39,850 bases of DNA from a virus: positions 1 to 39,850 of the IMG/VR virus record IMGVR_UViG_3300028837_000766; one strand, 5' to 3'. Both the position numbers and the translations under genes were made by a program. Below, in pieces: positions 23,017 through 31,673 of the stretch. Each line of letters begins with the position of its first letter. Positions within the stretch are counted from its first letter, which is position 1. The notes beneath the pieces were generated by a model, which was not told the DNA's origin, did no database searches, and saw only the letters and a list, made by a program, of their open reading frames with translations.

Positions 23017-25463
23017 TACACGAACAGCGGGTGATTACAGGGGGCCAATCACTTTACAATGGCCTTATTATCAGGTTCGGGCAACGGCTGTTTGCCAGAG
23101 GTCAAACAATACAGAAGCTATCATTTCCTCTATTGAAAGTTGGTGCGCCTACTGGTGATGTCACTTTTACCGTTCGCAAACTTGACGATACGATAATCCT
23201 GAGTAAGGTTTTATCTGATGCCAGTGCCATATCTGATGAAATAGGTTGGTATGAAGTTATCTTTGATACCCCTGCATTCGTAGACGAGGAAGTGAGGATT
23301 CTTGTCGAATTCAGTGGCGGTATTGACGCCGCTAACTGCATCGCCGCATATGTGACCGATAATGTAATGGCGGACGAAAAGAAAACGCAGTATATTGCTG
23401 CGTGGGCAGATTCGTCTATTTACGATGCCGCTTATTCCTACACCTACGAACCTTGTATTTCCGTGGCTGCCAGCGCAGATGATTGTTATGTACTGCCGTC
23501 TGCCTCAGACTTAGGTAAGGTTATTCCTTACGTTGCGGCGGGTTACCAGAACGCAGGAGCTCCCGACTTTGGTAGCGCAATGCGATTTCTTAGCCTACCA
23601 ATACCGCCAGGAGCCAATGTATTAGAAGCAAGGCTAAGATTTAGAGCATTTTATTCGCTCTCCAATAATAATGTTAATACTCGGATACGGTGCCAGAAAG
23701 CCATCAATCCCCCGACATTCTCTACATATGCTGATTTTGCTGCCCGCACATGGACAACGGAATATATCAATTGGGATGCCATAGGTGGTTGGACAGCGGG
23801 CGAAATCTACATCAGCCCCGATTTCAAGACTCCCCTCCAAGAAGTGGTTGACCAGGTGGATTATCAGGTTGGCGATGCCCTTGTCGTGTTATGGGATGAT
23901 TTTGAGGAAAGAAGTAGCGCTAATGACAATACCTATAGAGCTGGTTACTCTTTCGATGGTGACCCTGATAAATCCGTAGAACTATATGTCCGCTTTGAAA
24001 TACCTCCTCCATCTTATCGAGTATATATTGATTGGGAAGACGATGCTCTTAATACGCTCTATGGGAATGTCTCCCGAGACGTTATATACCCAATTACGTG
24101 GGAGATAGGCAAAAACGAGGGATTAGGCAGGGTTGATGCTGGTACTGCCGAACTTCATTTGACCAACCATGACTACAAATACTCACCCGAATATGCCAGT
24201 TCGCCACTTTTCGGGTATGTCCGCCCGGGCAAAATGGTTACGATAACCGCCTACGCTAACGGTATTGCGTATCCTCAATATTATGGGCGTATTAACGAAA
24301 TTGTGCCGCATCCGCATCCGGAAATGCAAGAAGTCTATCTTTACCTCGTGGATGACATGGATATTCTAGCGACCGCTCGTATCAACTTGCCATTATATGA
24401 AGACCAAAGGACAGGTTATCTTATTGGAAAGATTCTTGATGCCGCTGGATGGGATGCCGATAAGAGACAAATAGCATTAGGTAGCGTGGCGCCTAATTTT
24501 TTCTATGCGTCTGAAGAATTTGCGCTTGATAAAATACACGAGCTAGAGGACTTGGAAGGTGGTCTGTTTTATGTCGATAGGCGTGGTTATGCGGTTTGGG
24601 ATGATCGCTATTATAGGCAAGTAGCGCCGCAGATATTCTCCCAGTACACAGTGACGAAAACAACAAATATCGACTATAAGTACAGCTTGCAGAACATCAT
24701 AAATGTTGCTCGTGGCACTTATATTATCCAAACCTATCAAGATACGCCATTCTCAACGAGTTATAAGGAGGAAACGTATCCTCCCGAAGGGCTTTATGCC
24801 AAACGCTTTATGCTTAAATTGGCGAGTAGTGGTCCTTCCATTTGGGTTGTCGATTACGAATGGAACGTAGAACATATCTTTGCCGCAGGACGATATAGGC
24901 TCGGATATTATTGGGGTACTGAGGGTACGTGGTATAACTCTGATGCCACCGTTAGTTTGAAGGGACATATCGCTACCGTCCATTTCAATTCCGTGCATTG
25001 TGTAACACCCTGGTTATGTTCTGTCGTCTTTGAGGGATTTTCCCTCGAGGAAACAGGGGGACTTGTAGTAGAAGTAGAGGATGCAACCTCAATTACTGAA
25101 TATGGTAGGCGTCATTACTATATAGATATTCCACTTAGCACGAGCGAAGTAAAACTGAGGTCTTTATTAAAGCGATTAATAGCACGTAACAAAGATGTGA
25201 GAGTCACCGATATGCCTATTAGCCTAGTGAATTATGACGAGGATATATGGGTGCAACTTCTGGAGCGTCATATTTCCGACAAAATAACATTACAGAATGT
25301 TCCTCTGGGAATTGACGGCAATTACTTCATTAACAAGGTCATTCATAGCATTTCGAGCGGCAATATCCATGAAACAACATGGATTTTGGAAAAGGTAGTA
25401 GCGGGATACTACTGGACATTGGGATTGAGTCAGTTGGGAGTTAACACGAGACTGGGACATTAG
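23013..25463 (+). CDS. Tail tip/minor tail protein
   Basis: An 816-residue protein starting at the ATGA overlap with the tape measure gene. The N-terminal half is beta-rich with jelly-roll-like domains (VTFTVRKLDDTIILSK); the middle (about 330-560) resembles baseplate/tail-hub proteins (TAELHLTNHDYKYSP, PGKMVTITAY, then LIGKILDAAGWDAD). It probably combines tip structure and host contact. No peptidase motif recognised. Confidence 0.68.
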   Translation: MIHEQRVITGGQSLYNGLIIRFGQRLFARGQTIQKLSFPLLKVGAPTGDVTFTVRKLDDTIILSKVLSDASAISDEIGWYEVIFDTPAFVDEEVRILVEFSGGIDAANCIAAYVTDNVMADEKKTQYIAAWADSSIYDAAYSYTYEPCISVAASADDCYVLPSASDLGKVIPYVAAGYQNAGAPDFGSAMRFLSLPIPPGANVLEARLRFRAFYSLSNNNVNTRIRCQKAINPPTFSTYADFAARTWTTEYINWDAIGGWTAGEIYISPDFKTPLQEVVDQVDYQVGDALVVLWDDFEERSSANDNTYRAGYSFDGDPDKSVELYVRFEIPPPSYRVYIDWEDDALNTLYGNVSRDVIYPITWEIGKNEGLGRVDAGTAELHLTNHDYKYSPEYASSPLFGYVRPGKMVTITAYANGIAYPQYYGRINEIVPHPHPEMQEVYLYLVDDMDILATARINLPLYEDQRTGYLIGKILDAAGWDADKRQIALGSVAPNFFYASEEFALDKIHELEDLEGGLFYVDRRGYAVWDDRYYRQVAPQIFSQYTVTKTTNIDYKYSLQNIINVARGTYIIQTYQDTPFSTSYKEETYPPEGLYAKRFMLKLASSGPSIWVVDYEWNVEHIFAAGRYRLGYYWGTEGTWYNSDATVSLKGHIATVHFNSVHCVTPWLCSVVFEGFSLEETGGLVVEVEDATSITEYGRRHYYIDIPLSTSEVKLRSLLKRLIARNKDVRVTDMPISLVNYDEDIWVQLLERHISDKITLQNVPLGIDGNYFINKVIHSISSGNIHETTWILEKVVAGYYWTLGLSQLGVNTRLGH

Positions 25464-25472
25464 GAGGCAGAT

Positions 25473-25943
25473 ATGGCACCAAGCGCAACATGGACTGCAC
25501 CTAAAGATTGGGCCCATGAGGAGCAAGTAGGCGAAGGAGATATGGATGAGCAACTGAGCTCAAATCTTCTCTATCTAAAAGCCAGGCTTGATACTGTGGG
25601 CTACGCAAAGGCTTATGAAATCCTTGACCTGTCGGGCGCCGCTCAATCAGATGTTGTAATAGCGCACTTTAGCGGTGGTGCCACATTGAATAAAATAATT
25701 CTGCTCTATACCGAGGCTTCAAGTGCCGATGCAGGGGTAGCAATCAAAATCGGTAAAGAGACAGATGACGATTATTACTACACAGGGACATCCGAGATCA
25801 ACAAGGCGAAGTGGTATGAGAACGATGTTACTTTATTACAGACTGCTGTGGCGGCGGGTGATACCGTAGTTTGCAGCTCCGCAGGTGGCAAAACAGGAAC
25901 TGGCGAAATCCTGGTGTGTATGGAATACCTTGTAGATGTATAA
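25473..25943 (+). CDS. Probable tail-associated protein
   Basis: A 156-residue protein with SD TTAGGAGG. It begins WTAPKDWAHEEQVGEGDMDEQLSSN, a pattern seen at the start of phage tail fibre or tip proteins, and continues as beta strands. Likely a short fibre or tip component behind the tail-tip gene. No catalytic motif seen. Confidence 0.6.
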   Translation: MAPSATWTAPKDWAHEEQVGEGDMDEQLSSNLLYLKARLDTVGYAKAYEILDLSGAAQSDVVIAHFSGGATLNKIILLYTEASSADAGVAIKIGKETDDDYYYTGTSEINKAKWYENDVTLLQTAVAAGDTVVCSSAGGKTGTGEILVCMEYLVDV

Positions 25944-25960
25944 GAGTAAGGAGAAACCAG

Positions 25961-26173
25961 ATGGCGAAGGGAAATTGGGACAACCACCCGAATAAAAAGT
26001 ATGCCCAGATTAAGGACCTAGAACGGGTAGAGAAGAAGTTTGACAAGTTCCTTACTAATGACTTTTACCATCTAATATTGAAAGTCAAACTCAACACCAA
26101 GCTTCTATGGATATTGCTTGGTGCTCTTATCGGGGCAACAGTCTTTGACCAGCTTTTCAAGTTCTTCAGTTAG
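25961..26173 (+). CDS. XhlA-like small membrane protein (holin accessory?)
   Basis: A 70-residue protein from ATG 25961 (SD AAGGAG). Charged helical N-terminus with DLERVEKKFDKF, then one C-terminal membrane segment (LLWILLGALIGATVFDQLF). This is the layout of XhlA-type lysis accessory proteins or single-pass holins. It is the last gene of the tail cluster, a usual lysis position, but no endolysin follows. Confidence 0.6.
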   Translation: MAKGNWDNHPNKKYAQIKDLERVEKKFDKFLTNDFYHLILKVKLNTKLLWILLGALIGATVFDQLFKFFS

Positions 26174-26197
26174 GCTAGAATCCTTTATCTTGCACAG

Positions 26198-26224
26198 AAA
26201 GGCACCAAAACAGGGGGTCTTTTG
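26198..26224 (+). terminator. Weak terminator at end of tail operon
   Basis: AAAGGCACC (26198-26206) pairs with GGGGTCTTT (26214-26222) with one mismatch and one G-U pair over a 7-nt loop. The second arm itself ends in a short T-run (26220-26223). It could reduce transcription after the membrane protein gene. Confidence 0.35.
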
Positions 26225-26284
26225 ATTCGCTAGTACAATTCCCTTAATCCGCTTGGAAATCTGCATAAAGTATAAGGAGGGAAC

Positions 26285-26491
26285 ATGGACATAGAAGACA
26301 GGCACGAGATTAGGATGATGGTTAGGGAGGAGTTAGATGAGCGATTCCCAGCAAAGCATTGCCCTGAGTGCAAGGGGTGGCAACGTATGATGGTGCTCAC
26401 GAAATACCATGATGAGAAAGACGAGTACGTGACTTCCTTCAAGTGCCTCTATTGCGGCAGTGAATTTGTAGAAGAGCTACGCAAGGTGTGA
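26285..26491 (+). CDS. Small zinc-ribbon protein
   Basis: A 68-residue protein with SD AAGGAGGG. Two CxxC pairs, CPEC (about 26-29) and CLYC (about 54-57), form a zinc ribbon; the N-terminus is an acidic helix (RMMVREELDERF). A regulatory or nucleic-acid-binding role is likely but not defined. Confidence 0.65.
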   Translation: MDIEDRHEIRMMVREELDERFPAKHCPECKGWQRMMVLTKYHDEKDEYVTSFKCLYCGSEFVEELRKV

Positions 26492-26492
26492 A

Positions 26493-26720
26493 ATGAGCTA
26501 CGGAAAGGATTTAGTAATCGGCGAGTGCAAAGGCTGTGGTGAAAGGAAAACTGTCGGTGAAGTTAAATGCAAGGATGGCACAGTCGAACGTTTCTGCGAG
26601 CAATGCCTTGCTCCCCCATACCTAGGGTTAGTCGCTTGCAGAAATGCCTTGGAGGAGCGAGACAAGCAAGTGGAGGGCGACAAACCACACCAACCATATC
26701 GGCATACCCAGGTTGATTAA
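26493..26720 (+). CDS. Small zinc-finger protein
   Basis: A 75-residue protein starting 1 nt after the preceding stop. CKGCGERK and CEQC motifs, with an extra cysteine, form a likely zinc site (about residues 12-42). C-terminal end polar with histidines. Partner or target unknown. Confidence 0.6.
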   Translation: MSYGKDLVIGECKGCGERKTVGEVKCKDGTVERFCEQCLAPPYLGLVACRNALEERDKQVEGDKPHQPYRHTQVD

Positions 26721-26735
26721 GAGGTGGTACTTCTG

Positions 26736-27098
26736 ATGGGCGAGCATCGAGAGACACTAGAGGATTTTCTAGGTCAACTGGATTCCAATTTGGAGTTTAT
26801 TCCTGATACTGACTCTGGCCCTATTAGCGAAGCACTGGCGAAAGCCAAGCGGATACTGGAAGGCTCTGAATATTTGACCCAACTGGACCGAAAGTGGATA
26901 GATGGAATTAAGTACCAAGCTATCAAGTATCTACCACAATCGAATGATGTTGCAAACCTCTATATATTAGCTAACGAATTAGCGCAAGCAGGGCTTCCCC
27001 GAACCGCTGAAATCCTACGTGCCTTTTCTTACGGCATGGCATATCAAGTGCGGTTGGACAAACACTACGAAACGACAAACGAGGAGGCTAAGGAATGA
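26736..27098 (+). CDS. Hypothetical helical protein
   Basis: A 120-residue helical protein. Start ATG 26736 is chosen over the in-frame GTG at 26724 because AAGAGGTGG lies at a fitting distance. Pattern includes ISEALAKAKRILEGSEYL and ANLYILANELAQAGLPR. It overlaps the next gene by 4 nt. No family recognised. Confidence 0.6.
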   Translation: MGEHRETLEDFLGQLDSNLEFIPDTDSGPISEALAKAKRILEGSEYLTQLDRKWIDGIKYQAIKYLPQSNDVANLYILANELAQAGLPRTAEILRAFSYGMAYQVRLDKHYETTNEEAKE

Positions 27099-27310
27099 AA
27101 GCCGCTACCATGAAACGACACCTGGAAAGCGATAACTGGTGGACCATAGCTGATAAAGGCTGGCCGCTCTATGTATGTTTCGATGGCAAGCAGATTGTCA
27201 TGGTACTAATGAAAGAGTGTAGGAACACAATAGCCAAGGCCCTCAAAGGGAATCTCCGCTGCTATAAGCGGATTGATAACAACGATTACAAGCTGGTGAA
27301 GGATGTCTAA
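27095..27310 (+). CDS. Hypothetical small basic protein
   Basis: A 71-residue basic protein with an ATGA-coupled start. Beta-hairpin-like centre (WPLYVCFDGKQIVMVLM). It overlaps the metallophosphoesterase start by 8 nt. No domain recognised. Confidence 0.55.
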   Translation: MKAATMKRHLESDNWWTIADKGWPLYVCFDGKQIVMVLMKECRNTIAKALKGNLRCYKRIDNNDYKLVKDV

Positions 27311-28157
27311 GGACGAATCACCAATAATTATAGGTGAACCGATTTATTATGCTTTCACCCTAGACCCTGATTTTAAGATGCTAGAGTTGCCCCCAATCAG
27401 CGATGGCCATAGGGGGAACCCTTTGTTTTCTCCGCGGCATTTCCTAGGTACTGTACGATATATTGGAGAGAAGCCAAATGCTGTCACTGTCCTGAATGGC
27501 GATCTCTGTGAGTCTAGTCTACGGACTTCAAAGGGCCAAATCTATAGACAGGTCGGGACTCCACAGGATCAGAGAGATTGGATGATAGAAAAGCTATACC
27601 CAATCCGAGGGAAGATTTTAGGTGTGACTGAGGGGAATCACGAAAGACGTATCCGCAACGAATGTGGAGTTGATATTTCCAAGGATATAGCCAGCGCATT
27701 AGGTGTGCCATATAGGCCAGCAGGAATACTCCTCAAGATTAGTTTCGGTGACAATAACAAGGATGTGAAGGGCAAACCTTACACATATTTTATCTATGCT
27801 ACGCATGGCTATGGCGGAGCCAGAACTAAATCAGCAAAGGCTATCAAAGTCGAGCGAACAGCCACCTGGATTCATGCAGATGTCTATATAATGAGCCATG
27901 ATCATGTCGTTAATGTGGCACCAGACGTCTACTTGATGCCAGACAATAGAACTCATAGACAGAAAGATGAGAAGGGCAACGAGACCGGTTTCGTAATCGG
28001 TGCTGTAAAGGCCCACCGAAAGATGCTCGTAAAGAGCAATGCTTATTTGAAATGGGGTGGCTATTCCGAGGCAGATGGCTTCCCCCCTGTTGATATGGAA
28101 ACCCCAATTATAAAGCTCATGGGAACAGGCAAACCCAAAGTTAAAGTTGAAATCTAG
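27303..28157 (+). CDS. Metallophosphoesterase (calcineurin-like)
   Basis: A 284-residue enzyme with the family's metal ligands in order: SDGHRG (D34, H36), NGDLCE (G66-D67), GNHERR (111-116), ATHGYG (H168) and SHDH (198-201). These bind two metal ions for phosphoester hydrolysis. Substrate unknown; phage members may act on nucleotides or nucleic acid ends. It is the last gene of the rightward late block and is followed by a terminator. Confidence 0.88.
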   Translation: MSKDESPIIIGEPIYYAFTLDPDFKMLELPPISDGHRGNPLFSPRHFLGTVRYIGEKPNAVTVLNGDLCESSLRTSKGQIYRQVGTPQDQRDWMIEKLYPIRGKILGVTEGNHERRIRNECGVDISKDIASALGVPYRPAGILLKISFGDNNKDVKGKPYTYFIYATHGYGGARTKSAKAIKVERTATWIHADVYIMSHDHVVNVAPDVYLMPDNRTHRQKDEKGNETGFVIGAVKAHRKMLVKSNAYLKWGGYSEADGFPPVDMETPIIKLMGTGKPKVKVEI

Positions 28158-28187
28158 TAATTAACGCCGGGCTCGGGTTAATGAATC

Positions 28188-28226
28188 TGCCCCTGGTAGT
28201 CCCCCTGCCAGGGGCACTATTTTCGT
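28188..28226 (+). terminator. Rho-independent terminator after metallophosphoesterase
   Basis: TGCCCCTGG (28188-28196) pairs perfectly with CCAGGGGCA (28208-28216) over an 11-nt loop, followed by CTATTTTCGTTT. A small ATTAAC/GTTAAT hairpin lies just before it. This separates the late block from the early block. Confidence 0.7.
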
Positions 28227-28254
28227 TTGTCAACAATCAAGGATAAGCTCAGTC

Positions 28255-28273
28255 TGAATACAATCCGTATTCA
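28255..28273. promoter_or_regulatory. Candidate operator, 7-bp inverted repeat
   Basis: TGAATAC, 5-nt spacer, GTATTCA: a perfect inverted repeat in the 200-nt gap before the HTH gene, with a GTATAC palindrome a few bases on. Position about 40 bp upstream of the candidate promoter suggests a repressor or activator site. Confidence 0.5.
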
Positions 28274-28310
28274 ATCGTATACAAAATCATCATTTCCTTC
28301 CCCTAGGGAC

Positions 28311-28337
28311 TTGACAAATATATCAGGCATTTACTAA
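28311..28337 (+). promoter_or_regulatory. Candidate promoter for early block
   Basis: A perfect -35 TTGACA (28311-28316) and a weak -10, TACTAA (28332-28337), 15 nt apart. The remaining gap up to 28357 holds no gene. The weak -10 suggests activator dependence, or a different start point. Confidence 0.4.
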
Positions 28338-28357
28338 ACTTGCAACGGGTGTAGCAA

Positions 28358-28558
28358 ATGGTAACACAAGCAATGCGACAGCCTAGAGTAACTCTATCAT
28401 TTGATAATGTATTTACTGTAGCTGATGCTGCCTCACAACTCCATGTCCATCGTACTACAGTTTACCGATGGATTAAGTCTCAGCAGATATTGGCTTCAAC
28501 AATAGGTCATACGCTCCTAATTCCTAAGAGCGAAGTCGAGAAGAGGTTGAAGGGATGA
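28358..28558 (+). CDS. Excisionase-family helix-turn-helix protein
   Basis: A 66-residue protein. FTVADAASQLHVHRTTVYRWI followed by a short beta wing and LLIPKSEVEKRL is the MerR-like HTH_17/excisionase pattern. It is the first gene after the candidate promoter and inverted repeat, so it may regulate the early block. No integrase was found, so a regulatory role is more likely than excision. Confidence 0.75.
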   Translation: MVTQAMRQPRVTLSFDNVFTVADAASQLHVHRTTVYRWIKSQQILASTIGHTLLIPKSEVEKRLKG

Positions 28559-28815
28559 GTAAGGAAATGGAAGCCAAAGCGCTTGAAAGACTCAGGGAAG
28601 CGTTCAAGGACGTGGCGCTTAAACGGTTTGGATGGGAAATTGATCGCGGTGCATTTGATTCTACTATACTAAGCTTTACGGACGGGGACACTTACAAACT
28701 TAAATTTGCCTTCGACTTGCTGCCTACCGACATTATATTTATGAGGAAGTTGGCAGGTTTCCCTGAAGAGCTTGGCGTATTCGAGAAAGTCAAGGCTATG
28801 TGGAACGAGGAATGA
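28555..28815 (+). CDS. Hypothetical small protein
   Basis: An 86-residue protein coupled to the HTH gene by an ATGA overlap. Helical start (ALERLREAFKDVALKRF) and a short beta section. No family recognised. The 97 nt after it hold no gene that I could support. Confidence 0.55.
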   Translation: MSKEMEAKALERLREAFKDVALKRFGWEIDRGAFDSTILSFTDGDTYKLKFAFDLLPTDIIFMRKLAGFPEELGVFEKVKAMWNEE

Positions 28816-28912
28816 TACCTCACAAAGAGAGAACAAGACTTTTAATACGCTTCACTAGCTGACACAGAAGTGGCAGAGAAGCATAGGCAGTTTAGTCCTT
28901 TGAGGGGGGTTT

Positions 28913-29560
28913 ATGCCTAAGTTATTAGATTTATGTTGCGGTGCTGGCGGAGCAAGTATGGGATATTACGCCGCTGGTTTTGAAGTCACAGGCATTGACA
29001 TTAAGCCACAGCCTAATTATCCCTTCCATTTCTATCAAGCGGATGCCCTTGAATTTCCGCTTGAGGGCTACGATGCTTACCACGCAAGCCCACCTTGTCA
29101 GGCTTATTGCGCCTATAACCGCAATGGGGCTAGCTCAACGAAGCACCCACGGCTAATAGAGCCTATAAGGGAGCGTCTCATAGCGACAGGGAAGCCGTAC
29201 GTTATAGAAAATATCTATAAGGCACCACTGCAGGCACACATAATGTTATGTGGTTCGATGTTTGGGTTACGGGTAAGACGACACAGATATTTCGAGGCTC
29301 CTTGTTTGCCATTGCTCTGTGTCCCCTACAGTTGTAACCACAAATTAACTGTATCGAGTGGCGAATTAGTTGGCGTGTATAGCCGGGGTGGAAAAGGACC
29401 TCGACATGGTAGAGGCGTAAGGGAAGCCAAACCAAAAGTTGCCAAACTCACACCATTTCAAGCAATGGAGATTTACTGGATGACATTCAGTGAACTAAAG
29501 GAGGCTCTACCACCGAAGTATACCCAGTTCATAGGCGAGTATTTACTAGACGTTGTTTAA
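28913..29560 (+). CDS. DNA cytosine-5 methyltransferase
   Basis: A 215-residue enzyme that methylates C5 of cytosine using AdoMet. Motif I LDLCCGAGGAS (5-15), motif IV SPPCQ with catalytic C62, motif VI ENI (99-101), motif VIII RRHRYF (122-127), and motif X PPKYTQFIGE near the end. Short for the family because the target recognition region is small. Probably a solitary phage enzyme protecting DNA from host restriction; no partner nuclease seen. SD GAGGGGGG. Confidence 0.88.
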   Translation: MPKLLDLCCGAGGASMGYYAAGFEVTGIDIKPQPNYPFHFYQADALEFPLEGYDAYHASPPCQAYCAYNRNGASSTKHPRLIEPIRERLIATGKPYVIENIYKAPLQAHIMLCGSMFGLRVRRHRYFEAPCLPLLCVPYSCNHKLTVSSGELVGVYSRGGKGPRHGRGVREAKPKVAKLTPFQAMEIYWMTFSELKEALPPKYTQFIGEYLLDVV

Positions 29561-29611
29561 TAATGGGCAGAGCTAAGAGGGAACAGTAAATAAACAAAAG
29601 GGGGAATAAAG

Positions 29612-29833
29612 ATGGAACAGGTAAGCACAACGGAACGGAGACACATAGATAACACGGGGGAAACAAGGGAAGTGGTCTATAACTATGAGGCGATGTGGGA
29701 CAAGCTACGACTGGAAATGGAACGTCTTATACAATGGAATGTTACTACGCACCCAGTCATAGTATTGGCGTACATGGGCTTCATAAGCCAGGAAGAAAGG
29801 ACGAGGCAGCTACTAAAGGGGGATGATGATTGA
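29612..29833 (+). CDS. Hypothetical small protein
   Basis: A 73-residue protein with SD AAAGGGGG. Charged start, one moderately hydrophobic helix (TTHPVIVLAYMGF) and an acidic end. It overlaps the next start by 11 nt. No family recognised. Confidence 0.55.
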   Translation: MEQVSTTERRHIDNTGETREVVYNYEAMWDKLRLEMERLIQWNVTTHPVIVLAYMGFISQEERTRQLLKGDDD

Positions 29834-30545
29834 TAATCCACAGGTAGCAATAAAGGAATTACAAACTCGGGAATCGAGTCTATTGACCTGGCTGGATAAT
29901 GTTCAGGTTAGCACAAAAGAAGAACAACACTACGCTGAAGACATGCTGATCAGTGCGAAGAGGGCTGTCAAAGAAGCCGAGGAGGAGCGGAAGCGACTAA
30001 CCAAGCCACTCGATGAAACAAAGGCTGGGATCATAACACTGTTCAAGCCTTATATCGAGAGACTGCAAACAGGGATTGGGCTACTCAATACTGCTCTTTT
30101 CCAATACCACGAGAAGCAACGGATTGAGGCCGAAGCTGCACGGTTAGCGGCGCTGGCAGAACAAGCGGCCAGAATAGCAGCAGCCAAGGATACCGGCGAA
30201 ATGATTGAACCCTTGGCACGCGCCACTGAGCCCGAGGTTGCCACGACTTCCCATGCTCACTTGGGCAGTGTGACATATCGTGAGGATTACGATATTCAGA
30301 TTATCCGCCCAAACGATGTGCCACGAGACCTATGCGAGCCGTCCATGAGCAAAATCAGGGCTCGGGTCAAATCAGGGGTCACTGACATCCCAGGGGTGTT
30401 AGTCTCGAAGAAATACATCTCTGTGGCAAGGACGGAAGGTAGCTACAGGAAAGAGGAAAGCGAGGTTCCATCTCCAGCCGCAGTCTATCCCGAATGGGAT
30501 GAATCCGACATAGAACAAGACTATCGTGGGAAGGCAAGCCAGTGA
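29823..30545 (+). CDS. Coiled-coil phage recombination-type protein
   Basis: A 240-residue protein. Residues about 35-120 form a long coiled coil (KRAVKEAEEERKRLTKPLDE). The C-terminal part has DIQIIRPNDVPRDLCEPSM followed by KIRARVKSGVTDIPGVLVSKK, a pattern seen in phage proteins near recombination or ssDNA-binding genes. Possibly an ssDNA-annealing or accessory protein. Two ATGs (29823 and 29826) are possible starts. Confidence 0.6.
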   Translation: MMIDNPQVAIKELQTRESSLLTWLDNVQVSTKEEQHYAEDMLISAKRAVKEAEEERKRLTKPLDETKAGIITLFKPYIERLQTGIGLLNTALFQYHEKQRIEAEAARLAALAEQAARIAAAKDTGEMIEPLARATEPEVATTSHAHLGSVTYREDYDIQIIRPNDVPRDLCEPSMSKIRARVKSGVTDIPGVLVSKKYISVARTEGSYRKEESEVPSPAAVYPEWDESDIEQDYRGKASQ

Positions 30546-30787
30546 AAATGACACGAGCAGAGATAGAAGAAAGATGGTTGGTGGTTACAGGAAATATAAC
30601 GGATACATCAGAAGGCTATTTCTCAAAGGCAGCCTCAACCTTCGCTCTAGATATGGTCTGCCTTCAAGAGAAGCGCACTATAGAGGAGATAGAGAATCGG
30701 GCTATTATCCTATCTAACGAAGATGGCGCCGGCATCTTGATGCTCCCTCTTGATGAATGGGCAACTTTCAAGAAGGAGGAGATATGA
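30542..30787 (+). CDS. Hypothetical small protein
   Basis: An 81-residue protein with a GTG start overlapping the preceding stop (GTGA); the ATG two codons later is an alternative. Helical with an acidic end; no domain recognised. Coupled to the next gene by ATGA. Confidence 0.55.
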   Translation: MKMTRAEIEERWLVVTGNITDTSEGYFSKAASTFALDMVCLQEKRTIEEIENRAIILSNEDGAGILMLPLDEWATFKKEEI

Positions 30788-31068
30788 AACACTGGGGCGA
30801 TTGTGCAGTCCATAACGAGCTAGGATTTCCTAAAGGGGAGTGCGATTGTGGAGGCATAATTGAAACCTTCCCAGAGGAATTAATGTTTATCATAGGATTG
30901 AATAAAAGGGAGGATACTTGGGAGTGCCCCATTTGCAGTGGAACAGTGAAGGCTAGTGGATCCATGGGTCATTATTTTTGTTGGGGTAAATGTTACTGCT
31001 ACATAACATCGCTGAAGTATAACAGACTTAGGAGAGACCTGCACGACAAGGAGGGGGGAAATGACTGA
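30784..31068 (+). CDS. Cys-rich small protein
   Basis: A 94-residue protein starting at ATG 30784 (SD AAGGAGGAG); an earlier in-frame ATG at 30757 is rejected. It has CDCGG, CPIC and later CWGKCYC clusters, enough to bind one or two zinc ions. Probably nucleic-acid-binding, but no family recognised. Confidence 0.6.
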   Translation: MKHWGDCAVHNELGFPKGECDCGGIIETFPEELMFIIGLNKREDTWECPICSGTVKASGSMGHYFCWGKCYCYITSLKYNRLRRDLHDKEGGND

Positions 31069-31513
31069 AACAAAAAAGGAGCTAACTTGGGATGAGTTAA
31101 GGGAACAGGCCGTTGGTACTATCTTGCATGATGAGTTCATAAAGGGGATTCGTTTTATTGTCATGTGCGGACCTGTTAGTCTGTGTGGGTATGTTGGTAT
31201 TCCGTTAGACCATCCACTAGCAGGGCATGGCTATGATGATTTGCCCATAGAAGCTCATGGAGGCCTAACATTCTCCAGCACACCTCGAGACTCTTGGCCC
31301 GAAGGCTATTACTGGTATGGGTGGGATTATGCCCATTCTGGGGATTATTGCTTCTACTATGATAAGCCACCTTTAGTTGGCGAGTTCGACCATCAGCGTG
31401 AGCATAAGTGGTTGGTCAAGGAAGTAGTAAAGGATAGTTGGGGGACACTCTATGACTTTGAGAAGCTAATGAGGTTTGCCGAATCTATAGTAAAGGGGGA
31501 TAAACATGACTGA
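31061..31513 (+). CDS. Hypothetical phage protein
   Basis: A 150-residue protein rich in aromatic residues and histidines (VSLCGYVGIPLDHPLAGHGY, YYWYGWDYAHSGDY). Similar small proteins of unknown function occur in phage early regions. SD AAGGAGGGG; overlaps its neighbours at both ends by 8 nt. No catalytic motif identified. Confidence 0.6.
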   Translation: MTETKKELTWDELREQAVGTILHDEFIKGIRFIVMCGPVSLCGYVGIPLDHPLAGHGYDDLPIEAHGGLTFSSTPRDSWPEGYYWYGWDYAHSGDYCFYYDKPPLVGEFDHQREHKWLVKEVVKDSWGTLYDFEKLMRFAESIVKGDKHD

Positions 31514-31673
31514 CCTAGAGCGTGATGTTCTAAGGTTATGGGACAGGGTAGTACCACCAGAGGATATTGCTAAGTATCTAATGGTTACAGAGGAGACGGT
31601 ACAGGACATTATCGAATGTGAAGCCAATTATATAGAACAGGAGGAGATATGCCAATCGTCAGACAGAAGCTAA
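31506..31673 (+). CDS. Small HTH-like protein
   Basis: A 55-residue protein from ATG 31506 (SD AAAGGGGG). The centre PEDIAKYLMVTEETVQDII reads as a helix-turn-helix. It overlaps the next gene by 25 nt in another frame. A small DNA-binding role is possible. Confidence 0.5.
   Translation: MTDLERDVLRLWDRVVPPEDIAKYLMVTEETVQDIIECEANYIEQEEICQSSDRS

Noticed and set aside
28812-28912. Short frame between 28815 and the methyltransferase
   Set aside because: Only about 16 codons and no SD; the gap holds no supportable feature beyond the methyltransferase SD.
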